Shown: piece by piece, positions 44,263-53,374 of the stretch
Layout of the letters: every line of letters begins with the position of its first letter
How positions within the stretch are numbered: position 1 is the first letter of the stretch
Source: Paraburkholderia dioscoreae
Lineage (GTDB): Bacteria; Pseudomonadota; Gammaproteobacteria; Burkholderiales; Burkholderiaceae
Assembly (NCBI RefSeq): GCF_902459535.1
Contig: NZ_LR699554.1
Coordinates: 1,054,001-1,118,000, forward strand
Reading direction: 5' to 3'
DNA: 64,000 nucleotides
Made by a program: the position numbers and the translations under genes
The notes under the pieces: generated by a model
The model's input: the letters and a program-made list of their open reading frames with translations, nothing else
What the model was told of the DNA's origin: nothing
The model's database searches: none

Positions 44263-45713
44263 ACCGCTCGATCGCCCGGCGCCTCGCGTTGATGTTCGCG
44301 TTCGTCGCGCTGTTCGTCTTCACGCTGGTCGGCACCGGACTTTTTCTGGTGCTGCGCACGCAACTCGAACACCATCTGCGCGAGTCGCTCGACGATCGCA
44401 CGCAGATCGCGCGCATCATCGTCTATCACGCCGTGACGCCGGAAAAGTGGCGCATGGCGCGTGAAAAGCTCACCGACATGACGCCGCACGACGGCAGCAC
44501 GGTCTATGCGGTGTCGAGCACCGATCCATATTTTCATTACGGCAAGCCGGTCGAAGGTTCGGTGGTGACGAGCTGGCCGGGCGGTTACACGCGCGTGACG
44601 CCGGCCGACGGCGGCCAGGACATGCTGACCTCGACGGTGATAATTCCGGCTTACGCCGCGCGTCCGCCGGTGCAATTGCAGGTGGCCGCGAGCTATTCGC
44701 CCAATGTGCGCACCATGCGCGTGTTCGGCTCGGCGCTTGCCGCGTTGTCGGCGCTGGGCAGTCTCGCCGTACTGTTGCTCAGTTACTCGGTGACGCGGCT
44801 CGGCCTCGCGCCGCTCACGCGTCTCACGCGCGACGCTTCTGCCGTGAGCCCGAACAACCGCTCACAGCGCCTGAACACAGCCTCGCTGCCGCTCGAACTG
44901 AACGACCTGGCGAATTCCTTCAACGGTGCGCTCGAGCGGCTGGACGGCGCATATGGCCGCCTCGAATCGTTCAATGCGGATGTGGCGCATGAACTGCGCA
45001 CGCCGGTGACGATTCTGATCGGCCAGACCGAAGTGGCATTGACGCGCAATCGTTCGGTCGACGATCTGCGCCACACGTTGCAATCGAACCTGGAGGAGTT
45101 CGAGCGCATGCGGGCGATCATCAACGACATGCTGTTCCTCGCCCGTGCCGACCAGGGCGAGCGGGCAACCGGCCTCGTCGAAGTGTCGCTGGCCGCGGAA
45201 GTCGAGCATACGCTGGAGTTTCTGGAGATTCCGCTCGAAGAAGCGCGGGTGCGCGCGCAATTGCGCGGCGACGCCGTGGCGCGCGTGAACCGCTCGCTGT
45301 TCGGCCGTGCCTGCACGAATCTGTTGATGAACGCGATCCAGCATTGCGAGCCGGGTGCGGAAATCAACGTGACGATCGTGTGTGAAGAGGATCAGGTACG
45401 CGTCGCGGTGGCCAACCCCGGCGCACCGATCTCGCCGGACGTGCTCGAACATCTGTTCGACCGGTTCTATCGCGCGGAGGTTTCGCGCACGAACAGCCGC
45501 GAAAACCACGGGCTGGGTCTGGCGATCGTGAAAGCGATTGCGGAGATGCATCGCGGCACGGTGTCGGCGCAAAGCGCGCACGGTATCAACACCTTCGCGT
45601 TTTCAGTCGCCGCGTTGCCGATGGAAGCCGGCCTGCGGGCGGCGCGTCCGAATGCAGGCGCGACGGCTGAGGGGGTGGATTATTCGTCGCTGGCGAAGGG
45701 CAAGTCGGCCTGA
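44259..45713 (+). CDS. Sensor histidine kinase (heavy-metal sensor type)
   Basis: 484 residues. Two transmembrane helices (about 9-33 and 158-180) enclose a periplasmic sensor of about 125 residues; HAMP, then H-box VAHELRTPVTILIGQ, N-box NLLMNAIQHC, a degenerate G1 (VANPGAPIS), F-box LFDRFYRAE and G2 NHGLGLAIVKAI. The NPG form of G1 is common in CusS-like kinases. ATG 44259 overlaps the regulator stop by 4 bp. The last 34 bp overlap the convergent dinB gene. Confidence 0.92.
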   Translation: MNRSIARRLALMFAFVALFVFTLVGTGLFLVLRTQLEHHLRESLDDRTQIARIIVYHAVTPEKWRMAREKLTDMTPHDGSTVYAVSSTDPYFHYGKPVEGSVVTSWPGGYTRVTPADGGQDMLTSTVIIPAYAARPPVQLQVAASYSPNVRTMRVFGSALAALSALGSLAVLLLSYSVTRLGLAPLTRLTRDASAVSPNNRSQRLNTASLPLELNDLANSFNGALERLDGAYGRLESFNADVAHELRTPVTILIGQTEVALTRNRSVDDLRHTLQSNLEEFERMRAIINDMLFLARADQGERATGLVEVSLAAEVEHTLEFLEIPLEEARVRAQLRGDAVARVNRSLFGRACTNLLMNAIQHCEPGAEINVTIVCEEDQVRVAVANPGAPISPDVLEHLFDRFYRAEVSRTNSRENHGLGLAIVKAIAEMHRGTVSAQSAHGINTFAFSVAALPMEAGLRAARPNAGATAEGVDYSSLAKGKSA

Positions 45714-46846
45714 ACCGGCAGCCGCCGTTGCGGCGGCTGCGCGTTGGCCGGCGTCAACGCGCTGACGCGCACGCCGAGAAGCCGCAGCTTGCGGTTCAGT
45801 TCCACTCTGCGCAGGCATTCGGTTGCCGCGCGCCGGATCTCGGCGGCGTCCGCGGTTGGCGTGTCCAGCGTCAAGTCGCGCGTGACGGTGCGGAAATCGT
45901 CGTAGCGCAGTTTGATACCGACGGTGCGCCCCACGTAGCCCTTGCGTACCAGATCCTCCGCCACCCGCACGCACAAGCCGGTAAACGAACTGGATAGCGC
46001 CGGCCGGTCGTGACGTGGATGCAGATCGCGTTCGAAGGTCGTCTCGCGGCTCATCGACTTGGGCTCCGATTCGACCACCACCGGCCGCTCGTCGTAGCCT
46101 TGCGCGATCTGCATGAGCCACGCCGAATAACTGCGCCCGAAGTGGTCCTGCAACAGCCCCGCGTCCGCCGCCGCCAGATCGCCGACCGTGGCGAGTCCGA
46201 GCGCGGTCAGCTTTTCCGCGGCCTTCGGCCCGATGCCATTGACCTTGCGCACCGGCAGCGGCCAGACGCGCAGCGGCACGTCGGCCGGGGTGAGGATCGT
46301 GAGGCCGTTGGGTTTGTCGAGTTCGGAGCCGATTTTCGCGAGCAGCTTGTTCGGCGCCACGCAAATGGAGCAGGTGAGTCCGGTGGCCTGATTGACCGCC
46401 TGTTTGATGCGCGCAGCGATCTCGCGCGGCTCGCCCGGCAACTCGGTCAGATCGATATAGATTTCGTCGATGCCGCGGTCTTCGATCCGGTCCGTGAACG
46501 TGGCGACGGCCGCCTTGAACAGACGCGAGTAGTGGCGATACGAGTCGAAGTCGGTGGGCAGCAGGATGGCGTCCGGCGCGAGCATGGCGGCCTTCATCAT
46601 ACCCATGGCCGAGAACACGCCGAGCGCGCGGGCTTCGTAAGTGGAGGTGGTCACCACGCCGCGGCCCGCGTAATCGCGCAGTTTCGCGAAGCGGCGGGTG
46701 CCGTCTTCGAGTATTTGCGGCACGCCGTTGCGGCCGCCGCCGATCACCACCGCCTGGCCACGCAGTTCCGGATAACGCAGGAGCTCGACGGACGCGTAGA
46801 ACGCGTCCATGTCGAGGTGCGCGATGCGGCGGCTTGCAGAACTCAT
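45680..46846 (-). CDS. dinB: DNA polymerase IV (Y family)
   Basis: 388 residues. Palm motifs IAHLDMDAFYASVE and DEIYIDLTE (the SIDEAYLD equivalent, giving the catalytic acidic residues), fingers VIGGGRNGVPQILEDGTRRF, helix-hairpin-helix VNGIGPKAAEKLTALGL and little-finger domain. Ends LPVQADLPFASDE, a likely beta-clamp binding tail (Q-A-D-L-P-F). ATG 46846 matches the family start. Error-prone translesion synthesis in the cytoplasm. Its 3' end overlaps the sensor kinase gene on the other strand. Confidence 0.94.
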   Translation of the reverse strand: MSSASRRIAHLDMDAFYASVELLRYPELRGQAVVIGGGRNGVPQILEDGTRRFAKLRDYAGRGVVTTSTYEARALGVFSAMGMMKAAMLAPDAILLPTDFDSYRHYSRLFKAAVATFTDRIEDRGIDEIYIDLTELPGEPREIAARIKQAVNQATGLTCSICVAPNKLLAKIGSELDKPNGLTILTPADVPLRVWPLPVRKVNGIGPKAAEKLTALGLATVGDLAAADAGLLQDHFGRSYSAWLMQIAQGYDERPVVVESEPKSMSRETTFERDLHPRHDRPALSSSFTGLCVRVAEDLVRKGYVGRTVGIKLRYDDFRTVTRDLTLDTPTADAAEIRRAATECLRRVELNRKLRLLGVRVSALTPANAQPPQRRLPVQADLPFASDE

Positions 46847-46962
46847 GGGAGGGCGAAAACGGATGACGACAACGGCCAAACCGTAATAGTACCTTGCTCC
46901 GCCCTGGCAAGGGCCGCCCGGAAACGGCAGCCCGCTTCACGCAGGCCTGAAAAGGCCGGCGC

Positions 46963-47541
46963 TTACTGCTTGATGCCTTCGGCCTGAATATGCAGCGTGG
47001 TCTGCATCTTGAAGCCGTAAGTCTTGCCGAAGTCGACGCCGAAGTCATCGCGATTGAACGTCGCGGTCGATTCCGTGCCGCACACTTCACGCTTGAGCAT
47101 CGGGTTGACAAAGCACTTGAACGACTCGATCTTCAGATTGACCGGCTTGGTGATGCCGTGCATCGTCAGCGTGCCGATCACTTCCACCGGCTTGTCGCCG
47201 TCGAAGCGGATCTGCGTGCCCTTGTAGGTCGCGCTCGGGTACTTGGCAACGTCGAAGAACTTGTCCGTGACCAGTTCCGCGTCGAGCTTGTCGTTGCCGA
47301 TATCCACCGAGCTCATGTCGATCGTCACGTCCACCGTGCCGGTCTTCGCCGCGCGATCCAGCACCACGGTGCCGCTGCTCTTCTTGAACTTGCCGCGCCA
47401 GATCGAAATGCCGCCGAAGTGGTCGGTTTCGAAGCTCGGGTAGGTGTGCGTCGGGTCGAGCTGGTACGTGTCAGCTGCCGAGGCGTTGAACGACAATACG
47501 GCGGCCAGCGCGCCTGCGGCGAGCAAAATGTTTTTCTTCAA
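46963..47541 (-). CDS. YceI family periplasmic protein (second of operon)
   Basis: 192 residues. Signal peptide KKNILLAAGALAAVLSFNAS with cleavage near ASA-AD, then the lipocalin-like YceI barrel: DPTHTYPSFETDHFGGISIW, TVDVTIDMSSVDIGNDKLDA, GTLTMHGITKPVNLKI, and DDFGVDFGKTYGF. Binds polyprenyl-like lipids in homologs. The start codon is TTG at 47541, supported by GGAG just upstream; there is no ATG at the signal peptide start. Third in the cytochrome b561-YceI-YceI order. Confidence 0.9.
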   Translation of the reverse strand: MKKNILLAAGALAAVLSFNASAADTYQLDPTHTYPSFETDHFGGISIWRGKFKKSSGTVVLDRAAKTGTVDVTIDMSSVDIGNDKLDAELVTDKFFDVAKYPSATYKGTQIRFDGDKPVEVIGTLTMHGITKPVNLKIESFKCFVNPMLKREVCGTESTATFNRDDFGVDFGKTYGFKMQTTLHIQAEGIKQ

Positions 47542-47586
47542 GGTGTTCTCCAGGTTTCAGAAAGTGCTGCGACGCTTCGGTTCGGA

Positions 47587-48162
47587 TTATTTCTTCGAAG
47601 CGACGAGGTGAAATTTGATGACGACTTCGTCGGCGACTACCGACGTGTCTTTCCATTCGCCGGTGCCTACGTCGAATTGCGAGCGCCTGATCGGCAACGA
47701 GCCGTCGAAGGTTTGCAGGGCGCCCTGGCTGGCAATGGTGACCGGCACCACGACGGTTTGCGACTTGCCCTTGATGGTGAGCTTGCCGGTGATCTTGTAC
47801 TGATTGCCGCCCGCCGGCGCGATCGCGCTGGAGACGAAGGTCGCGGCCGGGTACGCGGCGCTGTCGAACCATTCCTTGCCCTGGGCCTGCTTGTTGTAGT
47901 CGTCGGCACCGAGGTCGTAGCTGCCCGTGTCGATCGACACATTGGCGCTGCCGGAGGTCGGTTTGGCCGGATCGAAATTCAGTTGCGCCGAGAACTTCCT
48001 GAACTGGCCGTCGACGGGCACGTTCATCTGCTTCGTGGTGGCAATGACGGTGCTCTTGCTGGTGTCGACATCGGCGTGTGCGAAGCTTGCGCCGAACAGC
48101 GAGAAGGCCGCGATGCCGGCAAGCGTCACACGGTGAGCGGAGAGGTAAAAGTTTGATTTCAT
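47587..48162 (-). CDS. YceI family periplasmic protein (first of operon)
   Basis: 191 residues. Signal peptide ending near SFAHA (residue about 28), then a YceI barrel that has diverged from the neighbour: KQMNVPVDGQFRKFSAQLNF, DPAKPTSGSANVSIDTGSYD, GKLTIKGKSQTVVVPV and FDVGTGEWKD. ATG 48162 is in the normal family position. Gap of 45 bp to the second YceI gene. Confidence 0.9.
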   Translation of the reverse strand: MKSNFYLSAHRVTLAGIAAFSLFGASFAHADVDTSKSTVIATTKQMNVPVDGQFRKFSAQLNFDPAKPTSGSANVSIDTGSYDLGADDYNKQAQGKEWFDSAAYPAATFVSSAIAPAGGNQYKITGKLTIKGKSQTVVVPVTIASQGALQTFDGSLPIRRSQFDVGTGEWKDTSVVADEVVIKFHLVASKK

Positions 48163-48311
48163 GGTGATACGCATCCTATCGAACCCGCGTGCGTTGATTG
48201 CGCACCGCGGGGAATTAGATTGCCAACAGGCTGTTGCCAATCGCCTGCTGTCCGTCTGCTATGTAGGGGTGACCCTCCCGTCACCCGCCCCTGACCCGCG
48301 CTTTACGCGTG

Positions 48312-48866
48312 TTACTTGAGGAATGGAACCATCCGCGCGAGCAGGCCGTCGCGGTCGAGAAACTGGTGCTTGAGCGCCGCCGCCACATGCATCGCCACGA
48401 GTGCGAGCAACGTGTAGTTGAGCAGCACGTGAACGGTGCGCAGAGTTGCCTTGAGCGCCTGATCCGGGCCGATGAAGGTGGGCAGCGGCACGATGCCGAG
48501 ATACACCACCTGAATGCCGGCGGCGGAGCTATAGAAGTAGCCGGACAGCGGAATCGCCAGCATCAGCACGTATAGCACGGCGTGCACGAGATGGGCGGCG
48601 GCCTTCTGCCACACGGGCGTGGCGCTGTCGAGCGGCGGCGCGCGGTGGGTGGCACGCCACAGCACGCGGGCCACCGCGAGCACGAACACAGTCACGCCGA
48701 TCCACTTGTGCCAGGAGAAATACTTCAGCTTGGTGGGCGTGAAGCCGGGAATATCGGTCATGATCCAGCCGATATAGAAGCCGCAGATCATCAACGCGGC
48801 GATCAGCCAGTGCAAGGTAATCGCGGCGCCGTGATAGCGGTCTGAACGGGCAGGGCGGGATGTCAT
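48312..48866 (-). CDS. Cytochrome b561
   Basis: 184 residues, four transmembrane helices with haem-ligand His candidates in YHGAAITLHWLIAALMICGF, YFSWHKWIGVTVFVLAVARV, HLVHAVLYVLMLAIPLSGYF and VLLNYTLLALVAMHVAAALK. Transfers electrons between quinol and periplasmic acceptors. The partner YceI genes follow on the same strand (149 bp gap), as with yceJ-yceI of enterics. ATG 48866 is chosen over an upstream in-frame ATG because the first helix follows at the standard distance. Confidence 0.92.
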   Translation of the reverse strand: MTSRPARSDRYHGAAITLHWLIAALMICGFYIGWIMTDIPGFTPTKLKYFSWHKWIGVTVFVLAVARVLWRATHRAPPLDSATPVWQKAAAHLVHAVLYVLMLAIPLSGYFYSSAAGIQVVYLGIVPLPTFIGPDQALKATLRTVHVLLNYTLLALVAMHVAAALKHQFLDRDGLLARMVPFLK

Positions 48867-49086
48867 GGTTTCGTGCTCGTGGGTCGCCGGCCATTGCCGG
48901 CGAATGCAGATCAAATGCGGATAGTAGGGATGCCAATGAAAACTGAATAGGCGTGCAGAAGAGAACACATTGTTGTATCGGTGACGCTAATGTCGCTGGA
49001 ATAAAACGGCGCCGCGGCCGTAACGGGGCCGCGAGGTCGTCCACTGTGGTAATTTGCCGCCTGAACCGCCAGGAGAGTTGGGAACC

Positions 49087-50103
49087 ATGAACAGAATCGA
49101 CAACAACCACATCGCGCCCGGCGCGGATTTTCTGCGGCACGAAACGGCGCCTGCCGCAGCCGGGGTGGAAGGCTACATGGAGCATGACGCGGCTGTCTAC
49201 CGCACCTTGCTCGAATCGACCAAAGCGATTCCTTGGAAGATCGAATGGGCGACCATGGAGTTCGCCTATATCGGTCCGCAGATCGAAGCCCTGCTGGGCT
49301 GGGCGCCATCGAGCTGGAAAAACGTGCAGGACTGGGCGGCGCGCATGCATCCGGACGACCGTGACAAGGTGGTCGAATTCTGCGTCGCGCAATCGAAGGC
49401 GGGCAGCGATCACGAAGCGGACTATCGCGCGTTGACGAGCCGGGGCGAATACGTGTGGCTGCGCGACGTGGTGCATGTGGTGCGCGACGCGAATGGCGAA
49501 GTCCAATCGCTGGTCGGCTTCATGTTCGATATCAGCGAACGCAAGAAGGCCGAGGAAAAAGTAGCCGCGCTGCAACGCGAACTGGAGGCGCTGTCGTTCA
49601 AGGACGGACTGACGGGCGTCGGCAATCGCCGCGCGTTCGACACCACGCTGCAACGCGAATGGGCCGCAGCCTTGCGTCATGCGGCGCCGCTCTCGTTGAT
49701 CATGGTCGATATCGACTTCTTCAAGTCCTACAACGATTACTACGGCCACGTACAAGGCGACGAGTGTCTGAAACGGGTTGCCGGCGTGCTGGGCAGCGCC
49801 GTGCGGCCGGGCGACTGTGTAGGCCGGTTCGGCGGCGAAGAGTTCGCGCTGATCCTGCCGAACACCGGCGCCGACGCCGCCCGCCAGGTGGCCGAGCGTT
49901 GCCGCGACCGGATTGCAGCCGAGGAGATCGCGCATGAACGCTCGCCGTTCCGGCAGACGGTGACCGCCAGCTTCGGCGTCGGCACGACGATTCCGGCGCA
50001 GGCGGACGATCCGGTGGCCTTCGTCAATCTGGTGGATACGCAGCTCTACCGTGCGAAGGACAACGGGCGCGACTGCATTGCGGCGGTGAACCGGGCGGCA
50101 TGA
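49087..50103 (+). CDS. PAS-GGDEF diguanylate cyclase
   Basis: 338 residues, apparently soluble. PAS domain with PAC segment (about 35-155: IEALLGWAPSSWKNVQDWAA and FMFDISERKKAEEKV), short coiled linker, then a GGDEF domain (about 172-335) with active site GGEEF (about 249-253) and an inhibitory I-site RPGD exactly five residues before it. Thus a catalytically competent, product-inhibited cyclic-di-GMP synthase. AGGAG precedes ATG 49087. Divergent from the cytochrome b561 gene. Confidence 0.9.
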   Translation: MNRIDNNHIAPGADFLRHETAPAAAGVEGYMEHDAAVYRTLLESTKAIPWKIEWATMEFAYIGPQIEALLGWAPSSWKNVQDWAARMHPDDRDKVVEFCVAQSKAGSDHEADYRALTSRGEYVWLRDVVHVVRDANGEVQSLVGFMFDISERKKAEEKVAALQRELEALSFKDGLTGVGNRRAFDTTLQREWAAALRHAAPLSLIMVDIDFFKSYNDYYGHVQGDECLKRVAGVLGSAVRPGDCVGRFGGEEFALILPNTGADAARQVAERCRDRIAAEEIAHERSPFRQTVTASFGVGTTIPAQADDPVAFVNLVDTQLYRAKDNGRDCIAAVNRAA

Positions 50104-50235
50104 AGCGCGAGCCGCGGCATGGTCTCAGGCGCGCAATGTGCTAATTGAGCGCCTGCTGCCGGTGCATGTCGCGGCGCGTGAGGCGAGGCGCGGAACCCCG
50201 TGCTCGCGCTCAATCAAAAATCCAGGGTCAAGTGT

Positions 50236-51486
50236 GTGAATTCGATTTTTCTGTCTTGGGGTATCGCCGCCGTCGCCACGGCGGGCGTCATCACCCGGCC
50301 GTTCAAATGGCCCGAGGCCGTCTGGGCCGTGGCCGGCGCGGTGCTGCTGGTGTCGCTCGGCCTGTTGCCCGTGCATCTGGCGATCGAGGCGATCGGCAAG
50401 GGCACCGACGTCTATCTGTTTCTCTTCGGCATGATGCTGCTGTCGGAAGTGGGCCGCCGTGAAGGCCTGTTCGACTGGGTGGCCGTGCTCGCGGTCAACC
50501 ACGCCCAGGGCTCGCCGCGCAAGCTCTTCCTGCTCGTCTATCTGGTCGGCGTGGTGATCACCGCTTTTCTGTCGAACGACGCCACCGCCGTCGTTCTCAC
50601 GCCGGCCGTGTTCGCCGCCGCCAGAAAGGCGAAGACGGATCCGTTGCCGTTGCTGTTCGTTTGTGCGTTCATTGCCAATGCGGCGAGCTTCGTGCTGCCA
50701 ATTTCGAATCCGGCGAACATCGTGCTGTACGGCAATCACACGCCCGCGCTCGGCGCCTGGCTGCTGCGCTTCACGCTGCCGTCGCTGCTGTCGATCATCG
50801 CCACTTACGTGATGTTGCGCTGGACCCAGCGCGAGGCGCTGGCCGGCACCTGCGAGGCGAATCTCGAAGCGCTCGAACTGTCGTCGAGCGGGCGCGTGGC
50901 GCTCGCGGGCATCGCGGTCACGGCTGCCGTGCTGTTGACGGTCTCCGCATTCGACATTGCGCTTGGCCTGCCCACCGCGATACTCGGCGCACTGACCGCG
51001 CTGATCGTGCTGATTCTGGAGCGCAAATCGCCGCTGCTGATGATCCGCGAGATCTCATGGAGCGTGCTGCCGCTGGTCGCCGCGCTCTTCGTGCTCGTCG
51101 AGATGCTCGATCATACCGGCGTCATCACGGCGCTGGCCCATCTGACGCAGCGCGCCGCACAACATAACGAACTGGCCGCGGCGGGCTGGGCCGGCAGCAT
51201 CATCGCGATCGGCAGCAATCTGATGAACAACCTGCCGGCCGGTTTGATTGCCAGTTCGACCGTGTTGCAGGCACACAGTCCGGAGCGCGTGATCGACGCG
51301 CTTCTGATCGGCGTCGATCTGGGTCCGAACCTGTCGATTACCGGTTCACTGGCAACGATTCTCTGGCTCAGCGCGATTCGCCGCGAGGGCGAAGACGTGA
51401 GCTTCATGAAGTTTCTGAAGGTGGGGTCGCTGGTCATGCTGCCGGCGCTCGTGCTCGCGCTCGGCGCGCGGATTCTGACCGGCTGA
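50236..51486 (+). CDS. ArsB/ion-transporter superfamily membrane protein
   Basis: About 416 residues, ten or more helices. Segments FLSNDATAVVLTPAVFAAAR and IGSNLMNNLPAGLIASSTVL are the paired re-entrant motifs of the ArsB/NhaD/CitMHS superfamily; PISNPANIVLYGN is typical of the ArsB-type branch. Could export arsenite or exchange another anion; no other ars gene is near, so no symbol is given. The start is uncertain: GTG 50236 (VNSIFLSWGI) is favoured, GTG 50200 is possible. Confidence 0.85.
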   Translation: MNSIFLSWGIAAVATAGVITRPFKWPEAVWAVAGAVLLVSLGLLPVHLAIEAIGKGTDVYLFLFGMMLLSEVGRREGLFDWVAVLAVNHAQGSPRKLFLLVYLVGVVITAFLSNDATAVVLTPAVFAAARKAKTDPLPLLFVCAFIANAASFVLPISNPANIVLYGNHTPALGAWLLRFTLPSLLSIIATYVMLRWTQREALAGTCEANLEALELSSSGRVALAGIAVTAAVLLTVSAFDIALGLPTAILGALTALIVLILERKSPLLMIREISWSVLPLVAALFVLVEMLDHTGVITALAHLTQRAAQHNELAAAGWAGSIIAIGSNLMNNLPAGLIASSTVLQAHSPERVIDALLIGVDLGPNLSITGSLATILWLSAIRREGEDVSFMKFLKVGSLVMLPALVLALGARILTG

Positions 51487-51536
51487 ACAGCGCACGCGGG
51501 GTTTGAACGCGGCGCCGCAGGTTCGAATACGCGGCG

Positions 51537-51782
51537 TCATGGCCGCGTGCCGCTGGCACGCAGCGGCGCTTTGGCACGCATGGCTTCCTCCGCTTCTTTC
51601 AGCAGGCGCAATATCTCCGCGAGCCGTGCGACGCGCGCGCGTTGTGTCGGCATCAACGAGGGCCGCGCCAGCCCGCGCAGACGATTGTGCCAATAGGACA
51701 GCGGAATACGATCGGTGTTGGAGATCGCCACGAATACGCGTTCCAGGTGGGCGATCTCCCTGTCTATTTCCTGATGGTTCAT
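51537..51782 (-). CDS. Small helical protein of unknown function
   Basis: 81 residues, mostly charged helix: NHQEIDREIAHLERVFVAIS, then YWHNRLRGLARPSLMPTQRA, then a Glu/Ala-rich helix ARLAEILRLLKEAEEAMRAK. No signal peptide or known domain. Amphipathic pattern and codon use look protein-like, but no good Shine-Dalgarno is seen. Convergent with the ArsB-like gene. Confidence 0.5.
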   Translation of the reverse strand: MNHQEIDREIAHLERVFVAISNTDRIPLSYWHNRLRGLARPSLMPTQRARVARLAEILRLLKEAEEAMRAKAPLRASGTRP

Positions 51783-52215
51783 CTGATGTTTTCCGAAGAG
51801 TCGTCACGAACAACGTCGAGCAAGGGCCGTTCCGCATTCGTCGGGACGAATCGCGCGCGCGTTTCCTTTTCCCTTTCCCTTTCCTTTTCCTCTTCCTCGA
51901 TAACCGGGCGGGCGGCCGCTTTATTCCCGGCGACTCCACATTCCTCACAACAACGGGAATTCACCAGGCATTGCTGGCGACAGCATGTTCTATGCTGGTT
52001 CCACAGTCTTTTTCCGTAATCAGGACGTAATCAATCCATCGGATGCACGCATTGCCGGCACGCGCGACGCCGCATGGATGAGACTCGTGACATAGGTCGA
52101 CATGATTCTGACGTTGCCTTGGCGCGGGGCTTCGCGAAGAATTCGGCCTGTTTTACCGGAACGGATCGCGGCAAACGGCAAGCGACGCCCGGTGGCTCGA
52201 TCGAAGGAGTCAGTC
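51783..52215. other. Intergenic region with polypyrimidine tract
   Basis: About 430 bp between the small helical protein and the EF-hand gene. Holds the pyrimidine run at 51862-51898; no credible gene or clear promoter pair. Confidence 0.5.
51862..51898 (+). repeat. Polypyrimidine simple repeat
   Basis: Thirty-seven bases of only C and T, mainly TTTCC/CCTTTT units, in an otherwise GC-balanced region. A slippage-prone tract, 80 bp upstream of the minus-strand small protein gene. Confidence 0.8.
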
Positions 52216-52554
52216 ATGAAGAAGTTGCTCGCTATCGTGCTGCTGTGCTGCGCAGCCACCGTCACGTTCGCCCAAACCGCCGCGCCTCAAGGTGCTCGAG
52301 GTGCTCAAGGCACTCCTGGCACTCAAGGCGCTCCAGGCGGCAATCCGCAGCGCATGGCGCGCATGGTGCAGCAGTTGCAAACGCGCTTTGCGAACGCCAA
52401 CACTACGCACGACGGCAAGCTCACGAAGGATCAGGCCGCCGCCGGCATGCCGATGGTGGCCAGACATTTCGACGAGATCGATACGCAGAAGGCGGGCTAC
52501 ATCACCTTGCCGCAGATCGAAGCGTTCATGCAGCAACGCGCGGCGGCACACTGA
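52216..52554 (+). CDS. Exported protein with collagen-like Gly-X-Y segment and EF-hand pair
   Basis: 112 residues. Signal peptide MKKLLAIVLLCCAATVTFAQ (cleavage after FAQ/TAA), then six Gly-X-Y triplets (GAR GAQ GTP GTQ GAP GGN, about 26-43), then an EF-hand-like pair: loop NTTHDGKLTKDQ followed by DTQKAGYITLPQ, both with Gln instead of the usual Glu at position 12. AAGGAG lies before ATG 52216. Periplasmic; possibly a weak calcium or metal binder. It stands 106 bp ahead of a two-component system and may be part of the same signalling unit. Confidence 0.8.
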   Translation: MKKLLAIVLLCCAATVTFAQTAAPQGARGAQGTPGTQGAPGGNPQRMARMVQQLQTRFANANTTHDGKLTKDQAAAGMPMVARHFDEIDTQKAGYITLPQIEAFMQQRAAAH

Positions 52555-52660
52555 ACCGCGCGGGCCTTGGCGCGACGATGGAGCCGCCGCGCGGCGCGGC
52601 GTGTGCCGCTCGCGCGCGAGCCGTCCTGCCGAACCAAACGCTGTTTCAAGGAGCTTTCGC

Positions 52661-53374
52661 ATGGACCGTCCCGCGAAAATCATCGTGCTCGACGACGAAG
52701 TCGAATTGCGCAACATGCTGCAGCGTTTCCTGCGTGGTCACGGTTTCGACGTGAGAGTCGCCGAGGACGGCAAGCGTCTCGACCGCTATCTGGAACGCGA
52801 GCCTTTCGATCTGCTGGTGCTCGATCTGATGATCGGCGAAGAGGACGGCCTCGCCATTTGCGCCCGCCTGCGCGAGCAGGGCCAGACCTTGCCGATCCTG
52901 ATGCTGACCGCGAAGGGCGATCCGCTCGACAAGGTGGTAGGCCTCGAAACCGGCGCCGACGACTATCTCGCCAAACCGTTCCTGCCGCGCGAACTGGTGG
53001 CGCGCATCAACGCGCTGCTGCGCCGCCAGAAGATGGCTTCGGGCGACGTTACGGTGACCTCGCAAAGCGTGCGCTTCGGCGATTTCTCGCTGGATGTCGG
53101 CAAGCAGCAGCTTTCGCGCGCTGGGGAGTTGCTGGACATTCACTCGGCGCAGATGTTGCTGCTGATCGCGCTCGCGTCTTCGCCGAACCGGCCGGTGAGC
53201 CGCGACAATCTGCTGGCGCGCGCGCGGGGCCGCGATCACGATGCGCTCGATCGCAGTATCGACGTGCAGGTGCTGCGGCTCAGACAGATAATCGAGGACG
53301 ATCCGTCCAAACCGCGCTTCATCAAAACCGTGTGGGGCGTGGGCTACATGCTGGCCGCGGACGTCGACTCATGA
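52661..53374 (+). CDS. OmpR-family response regulator
   Basis: 237 residues. Receiver with acidic DDE, phosphoacceptor in LLVLDLMIGEEDG (about residue 54) and DDYLAKPF; C-terminal winged helix (about 135-230) with RSIDVQVLRLRQIIEDDPSK and KTVWGVGYML. AAGGAG precedes ATG 52661. OmpR proper has the same VQVxRLR recognition helix type. Overlaps the kinase start by 4 bp. Confidence 0.92.
   Translation: MDRPAKIIVLDDEVELRNMLQRFLRGHGFDVRVAEDGKRLDRYLEREPFDLLVLDLMIGEEDGLAICARLREQGQTLPILMLTAKGDPLDKVVGLETGADDYLAKPFLPRELVARINALLRRQKMASGDVTVTSQSVRFGDFSLDVGKQQLSRAGELLDIHSAQMLLLIALASSPNRPVSRDNLLARARGRDHDALDRSIDVQVLRLRQIIEDDPSKPRFIKTVWGVGYMLAADVDS

Noticed and set aside
45603..47111. 502-codon minus-strand frame overlapping dinB in another frame
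   Set aside because: Arg/Ala/Gly-rich shadow; dinB motifs are in the neighbouring frame.
51346..51948. Minus-strand frame with a Lys/Arg-Gly run
   Set aside because: The basic run is only the translation of the polypyrimidine tract; the rest overlaps the ArsB-like gene antisense.
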